A stretch of DNA of 64,000 bases. Origin: Xenoacremonium recifei. Lineage: Eukaryota; Ascomycota; Sordariomycetes; Hypocreales; Nectriaceae. Shown piece by piece: positions 58,383 through 64,000 of this stretch (the stretch's first letter is position 1; every line of letters starts with the position of its first letter). The DNA lies in the NCBI GenBank assembly GCA_012184525.1, contig WOFQ01000037.1, positions 1 to 64,000 of the forward strand. Direction: 5' to 3'. The position numbers and the translations under genes are program-made. The notes under the pieces were generated by a model. It was not told where the DNA came from. It was given only the letters and a program-made list of their open reading frames with translations, and made no database searches.

Positions 58383-60325
58383 CTATACTGCTGCCACCTT
58401 CGCATTCTCGGCTCCCTTAGCCGCCGGAACCTCTGCGGCCTTCGCAGCTGCGCCATTCGCACCCGCGGGGAGTACAGCTTCGGCGGCACCTCCAGCAACA
58501 CCTCCAACAGCGCCTCCGACTGCCCCTCCAACTGCTCCTCCAGCCGCAGCTCCAGCCGCAGCGCCGCCAACAACACCACCGGCCGCTCCGGCACCGACTG
58601 CACCAGCAGCTCCAGCTCCAGCGCCAACAACGGCTCCGGCGCCGGCACCAACAGCAGCGCCGGCTTCACCACCGACAACTCCGGCAGCTCCAGCTCCGGC
58701 TCCCTGTAGTGCCTCATTCTGCACCTTCGCTGCTTCTTCAGCAGCCCGTTGTTGAGCCACGAGATCCTGGATGTCCTGCTTATCTCGCTCCCACTGACCG
58801 CTGGTTTCTCCAAACTCTTCCTTGATCTTCTGTTCCTTGAGTTTTCGCTCTTCCTCCTCCTTCTCTCTCGCAATCCTCTCTTGTTCCATCTCCTAGTAAA
58901 TAGGTCAGCGGTTGAGAACGTTCATCAAGAACTTATAAGTCGTACCTCCATGTGGTGAATGTCGTCAACACTGGGTTCATACAAATGCCAGATCACATAG
59001 TGAGGCAGGCCAACGACGGAATAACCCATCCGCTTTGACATCTAGAAAGACTGGTTAGAAAGCGAAGAGATAGCAAGAACCAACCAAGACTCACCTTTCC
59101 GAATCCTTCCGTCTCCGCATGCTTTTCGAAGCTGAACGCCGGGAAGTGCACACCAGAGCGGAAGACTTTGGCCTTGGCCAGAATACTGACACCGCCGACG
59201 CCGTCAATTTCCATTTCCATATCAGGATCACCAAACGGATCACGAAGGTACGCCAAGTGAGGTCTCCACGTAGCATATTCGGCATATCCCTCCACAATGA
59301 CAGCGTCTTCATCCAGTGTATCAGCCAGAGCCAGGGCTGTCTCTGATTCCTGCCATGAGTTGAGATCGTAGGGCTGCTCTCCACCGAGCCAGTCAGGCAG
59401 TGGTCGCCAGACATCTAGAAGCAGTTAGCAACAAGTCTAGCGTTATAATATCGAGAAGGAATGCAACATACTAGGGACAATGACGTCCTTGTTGTGCCGC
59501 ATCAAGTCCTCAAGAATTGTGAATGGTGCCGTTTCAACATCAACATCGCGCCAGTACACCCATGAGTGATAGGGTCGCAAAGCCGCGCTCAAGAGCCAGT
59601 TACGGGCCTGGGCCATGAGCTTTCTTCGGCTGGCCTGGGCGGCGAAACCGTGACGACTCTCGACATTCTGGTCCACCTTTTGTCCGAAGTCTTTCTCGAT
59701 GATGGAGATCTCGCCGTATGGCTGGCGTGGGTCGGGGTCCTCCTGAATCGCGCTCAATCGTTCCGAGAGCACTTCGAGCGTACGGTCCTTGGAATCCGAC
59801 ACCAGGAAGGCGAGGTCAATGAGGTGATGGGGGTAGGTGAAGTTTCGGAGGTGCGCAAAGAACATGTTCAAGTGAGGCTCAGCGTCTCGTAAAGGCACGC
59901 ACAGGAGGATTCTCTCCTCGCGCTCCCACCCGCGGGCAGTCCCTTGGACGTTGGTAAGGTCATAGTACCGGACCGTCTCGAGTTCGACGCCGGCGCCAGT
60001 CGAAAGCAGGCCAAAAGAGACCAGTGATGCGACAGAGCTTGAAGGCCACTGCCACAGACTGAAGACGATGATGATCGAGGCTATGACGCCGAGGCGGATG
60101 AGGAGCTTTTTTCGGCGGCGGTAGGCGGGAGTCGATGCTCGAGGTTGGAATCTGAGACGTAAAATCAACGGTTAGGAGGACAGCTACGCTGCAGTACAAG
60201 ACGCCAATTGCTAACCTGTGGGGGGAGATGTCGAACGTATTACCACGAGGGTAACCGTTCGAGAAGCCGCCTGCGTGATGCCGGGGCATCATCTTAGAGT
60301 TGGTGGGCAGGGCATAGGAAGACAT
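58383..60325 (-). CDS. ANP1: ANP1/MNN9/VAN1-family mannosyltransferase, Ala/Gly-rich tail
   Basis: Five exons (60325-60216, 60151-59472, 59414-59095, 59041-58946, 58892-58383) join in phase to 571 residues. It is a type II Golgi protein: a short cytosolic arm with RRRKK, then a signal anchor (LGVIASIIIVFSLWQW), then the GT62 catalytic domain. Family motifs are ILLCVPLRDAEPHL, FLVSDSKDRT, the DxD-type YWRDVDVE, NVWRPLPDWL, VGGVSILAKAKVFRSGVHFP and GYSVVGLPHYVIWH. The family forms the mannan polymerase complexes that extend N-glycan outer chains. After a highly charged coiled-coil stretch (EMEQERIAREKEEEERK) the last ~125 residues are almost pure Ala/Gly/Val, a low-complexity tail not needed by the family. 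Confidence 0.95.
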
Positions 60326-62446
60326 TAAGGAGCGGTCGCCTCGCCGAGCTCACAAGCGCGACTGGATTGCGCCTGCGCTAGAATGGCGAAAGGGTTGAGA
60401 ACAACACAGCGCCTCTACACCTCGGCGGATGAACAGCAAGCCAGGGATGTTCGGCGGAGGCAGATGCAACGTCGGGGAGAGCGTCTGGGGATGCGCAAGT
60501 GATGGGTAAGGAGCGTCTCGTCGCTGGGGGTTCGTCGGAGTCCGCGTTGTCGCTTCAGCGAGGTCGCCTGAGGGCCGTCGTCGTCGTCAATTTTCGTCAA
60601 TTTCGGGGAAGCGAACGGTAGACACGAGCGAGGCCGGTCGGTAGGGAACCTGAAAGGTGGCTCTTCGTCCCAGACGGCCAAACGATGACTTGGGGACAAG
60701 TTCTCAGATCTCACAGGCGGGCACCCTCGTGTTGGACAGAAAGACAGGGGGTGGTTTTAATTGGATACGATGCTGCTTATCCGAAAAGGGTCCCTCGAAT
60801 TTAGATGCTTGGTCGCAGATCGGCTATGATTGGATGGGCATGGAGAATGGGTCCAGTGCTAAATTCTAGACTTCCCGCCCATCTGGGCATCTCATCTTGA
60901 CGATTACAGAGTATGATAGGGACAACATCGCTTTTTGGAAGACCTGAAGTAGGGCTGTACAGAGCATTTTTCACGTTTTGCATTCAGTAAAATATCTACA
61001 AGTGCGTGATGTTAGGGTAGAAGCACAGTCTTCTTCCGTCCCGCGTCGAGCCCTTGCTGCGCCTTACACCAGATCGTCACATGCAATAATGAACACGGCG
61101 AGCAACAGTCAGGATGAGTACAGCAGTACAGATATGTATTATGGAATGCGATAGATATGGAGAGGCGAAATAGTCAAGTATCATGATGAAGTAAACACTA
61201 TTCCCAATGTTCCAAGTTTGTCAGTGCTGTGGACTTCCCGTACCCGTTTGATCAGTCGTGGCGAGGAAGTATTGGAACTACTAGACCTTCGAACAGTCAG
61301 CGACAGTCTTTAAACAATCTCAACTGTGGTAGAAAATAATGGCCATTCAGTCAAGCCGTTTTTACTCAGTCATCTCGGCCGGCCCTAACAGCTTACAGCC
61401 CAAAACGGACTGTAAACTGCTCGGACACTGGAGTCAGAATCACGCTACAAGAGCAACTCCACAACCGGTCATCAGTGCTTCGAAAAGCACCTCTGGTGCG
61501 GGAGGGTGACTTGGCCAAGATGAAGTCGTTGAATGGATAGAACTTGTATCATCATTTAGGCATCCGAAATAATCGGCTTGCTCTTCACGTACCTTGGTTT
61601 ATCAGAGACGTATATCGGGCGGGAAGTGATGGGATATCACGGTGCACTTCCTGATCATGGTGTTAGCAATAGAAAAAACACCGTAATATACAATCAAAAG
61701 TGAAGATGTAAGATGTATCAGAGATCTTGGTATGGTAATATTGGGAGTCATCACATTGGTTCAGTAGCAGAACTGGATGAAAAGGTTTCTCATCATCGAC
61801 AGGGAGGGGGGAAGAGTAGAAAAGTTGGGATGTTCAGGACTTACCAAGCACGGGTCCGGAGCTGTAAATTGAGGAGGGAATTATTCCCATTCAAATTTTC
61901 CTAGCTGTATCTCGAGTCAGCGTCAGACCAACAAGGAGATACATATGTTGACGAGAGAGTAGCTCGTGGAAAAGTCAGATGGTAGTGCATGTTGTTCAAA
62001 CGCTCAGGGTTCGCGGGAACAGTGGTGTGAAAAATCATCATGTGAAATGATGGAGCAGGAGATGTTGGAAGAGACATACCTCTGGAGAGACGAAGCAATG
62101 GATGAGCGACCACCCAATTGCGCGAATGGCTGGTCGAACAAGAAAAGAATACAACTTGTCCTTCACTTGAAGGTCACTTCGTCCACCGCCAGTCAACGCA
62201 CGTTGGGATGAAAGCCATCTGTAGAGGAAAAGGAATGAAGAAGATGAAGCAGATTGCTCTGGGTCAGAAAATTTGAACCATGGAGAATGGGGTGGTGCGC
62301 TGACTAACGAGCGGGATTAGCAAATAAAATCGCATTATTGCATTTTGGCCGCTAACTCAGTAACCGAATTTTGGCAGGCACCTTGGACTCTGGACATCCT
62401 CTGCTTCATCCCGTTGTCTTCTCTCAGAAGAAATCTCAACAAAGCC
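60326..62446. promoter_or_regulatory. Long divergent intergenic region, ANP1 / MTR3
   Basis: About 2.1 kb between opposed start codons. No open frame with a recognisable domain, tRNA or repeat is seen. Confidence 0.45.
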
Positions 62447-63348
62447 ATGGGTGATCGACGACGAATAAATGGCCCTGGGGGCGTCACATTTCCACCCCTG
62501 TTCGAGGGGGAGGAGCTTCCAGCTGTGATTCGTGCCCGGCCAGGGGATAGCATGCGATCACGATGTAATCCGAATCAGACCCAAAACTGCGAAACTAGAC
62601 TGATGAGCGTGCAGATTTGGAGATTGGGGTCACCCCATCAGCATCAGGGTCAGCATACCTTGAAGTTGAGCCACAAGAGGGTTCCGGTAGCAAGGGGATG
62701 AAAATTTCCTGCACAGTCCATGGCCCAAGATCTCTACCCCGATCAGCACCTTTCTCACCACACATGGTTCTCACAACTCACGTCAAATATGCCCCCTTCG
62801 CGACACGGCAACGAAGAGGCTATCTGAGGGATTCAAGCGAGAGAGATCTGAGCACACATCTCGAGACTGCACTCCGAGGCGCCATCATCGCCGACCGATG
62901 GCCCAAAAGCGGCGTGGATGTGGTGGTGACAATCATCGAAGGCGATCAAGCACGACAGGTCGCAGTCGAGCAAGGAAGTGAAGAATGGGACATGATGAAT
63001 GTCCTTAGTGGCTGCATCACAGTTGCGGCTGCTGCGTTGGCTGATGCTGGCATTGACTGCGTCGATACGCTCTCCGGGGGAGTGGCCGCACTTGTCTCGA
63101 ACCAAGACGGAAAGGACCCCGTGATGGTTCTCGACCCAGTGCCCTCAGAACATCCATCTATCCTTGCAGCTTGCTGCGTGGCTTATCTACCGGCTAGAGA
63201 CGAACTCACCAACATATGGCTGAAGGGTGCTCTGCCATCATCAGATCCCAAACTTCGCCGCCAACTGGTTTCTCGCGCCGTCCAAGCCAGCAAAGGAAAC
63301 GCCAGCGTTGCGGTGGATTCATTGAACGAAGTGGCCTTGGCCGTCTGA
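62447..63348 (+). CDS. MTR3: Exosome ring subunit MTR3 (RNase PH-like)
   Basis: Two exons (62447-62564 and 62615-63348, 50-bp intron with GTAATC donor and GCAG acceptor) join in phase to 283 residues. The RNase PH-type fold shows TPSASGSAYLEVEPQEGSG, CTVHGPRSLPRSAPFSPHMV, TRQRRGYLRDSSERDLSTHL, ALRGAIIADRWPKSGVDVVV, and VLSGCITVAAAALADAGID. MTR3 is one of six catalytically inert RNase PH-like subunits of the core ring of the RNA exosome (3'-5' RNA processing in nucleus and cytoplasm). The splice junction restores the family pattern YLEIGVTPS. The donor is non-consensus, so exon 1 is less certain than exon 2. Confidence 0.92.
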
Positions 63349-64000
63349 AAAGCTGCTGTGGTGGCCGGTCAACAAACACATACAAAAGCAACGCTCGAGT
63401 CGCCATCATATGAAGATGAGGAAACTATCAATAGGAAATGACGATTCCGGAACACAATCCAGAGAAACCGGATCACAAAGTAATCCGCTAAGGGCTTGTC
63501 AGAGGCGCGAAGGATGAAGATCAAGATAGGGAAAATACGATGAACGGTGTTTGGAAAAGTAGTCGCGCGCAGGGACTGATAGGCGGATTGATCAGCAAGA
63601 GGACGAAGGGGTAGCCTGCTTCCATAGGGCCTGTAGACATGGTTTCATGATGCTCTCGGAGGTGTAAAAGATACCCAAAACACCGACTCAACGAACTAAG
63701 ATGGGGTCGACGGGAATACCAAAATGAGTTAACGTCTTTTTAGATTTCCCTGCTGAGCGATGTGCATGAGAATTACAGATGAGATGCGTGTACAAGACCA
63801 AGTAAACATGTTAATGCGGGATCGGAGCTGGTAGACCACAGTTTGCATGTGAAAGGATTGCACTGTCCGGCAGCGTGGACTTGCGCGGAGTTTCTTTGTT
63901 GGGGCTTGTCGTCATGCTGAGTCCGCACTGTACCCCAGCGGGCAGTAGTTCCTGCTACCAATGCACCTACAGTGCACTAACACTGACGTCCCATCACTCA
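63349..64000. other. Gene-free right end
   Basis: No coding or repeat signal is recognised in the last 650 bp. Confidence 0.45.

Noticed and set aside
58332..58709. Ser-rich plus-strand open frame
   Set aside because: It is the complement of the GC-rich Ala/Gly tail of ANP1.
1..64000. CRISPR arrays or bacterial operon signals
   Set aside because: None seen. Introns, Zn2Cys6 factors and eukaryotic housekeeping genes make the window clearly fungal nuclear DNA.

Overview
The window reads as nuclear DNA of a filamentous ascomycete (Pezizomycotina). Genes are split by short introns of about 50-90 bp with GTAAGT/GTGAGT-like donors. It carries two Zn2Cys6 regulators, an RTA1-type membrane protein, a Golgi mannosyltransferase of the ANP1 family, an intron-containing tRNA and a Fot1/pogo-type transposon. 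A Sordariomycete (perhaps Hypocreales) is plausible, but the order cannot be fixed from sequence reading alone. I traced splice sites by eye and checked reading-frame arithmetic; coordinates given for multi-exon genes span start codon to stop codon.

Left part (1-14 kb), accessory DNA. It opens with a patch of small hAT-like repeats built of short palindromes. One of them (1054-3349) has a perfect 8-bp target duplication and was itself interrupted by a 1.86-kb Fot1/pogo element (1375-3235) whose transposase has a one-base frameshift in a run of eight A. Next come decayed genes: a 5'-truncated ribose-5-phosphate isomerase, a multiply broken HAD-type hydrolase, and further on a biotin-carboxylase scrap. 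Between the relics lie intact genes: a Zn2Cys6 regulator, a copper amine oxidase and an amino-acid permease.

Middle-left (16-25 kb): a small TIGR04076-like protein, a second Zn2Cys6 regulator divergent from an aldo/keto reductase with a long unassigned N-terminal region, and a secreted GH3 beta-glucosidase with a PA14 insert. The regulators, amine oxidase and permease look like a small amine or amino-acid catabolic neighbourhood. An intron-bearing tRNA gene follows.

Right part (26-64 kb), mostly housekeeping: RTA1-like protein, cytosolic tyrosyl-tRNA synthetase, U1A/U2B''-type RNA-binding protein, V-ATPase subunit D, SYF1 splicing factor, an 81-residue two-exon protein, CCA-adding enzyme, TTI2, FIG4 phosphoinositide phosphatase, GEA-type Arf exchange factor, ANP1 mannosyltransferase and exosome subunit MTR3. 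Embedded among them (30593-35766) is the most interesting gene: a 1689-residue adenylation-carrier-membrane protein with three tandem membrane/left-handed-beta-helix modules. This is the architecture of epsilon-poly-L-lysine synthetases (bacterial Pls/PosA, fungal VibA). It is the best candidate for an unusual biosynthetic system here.
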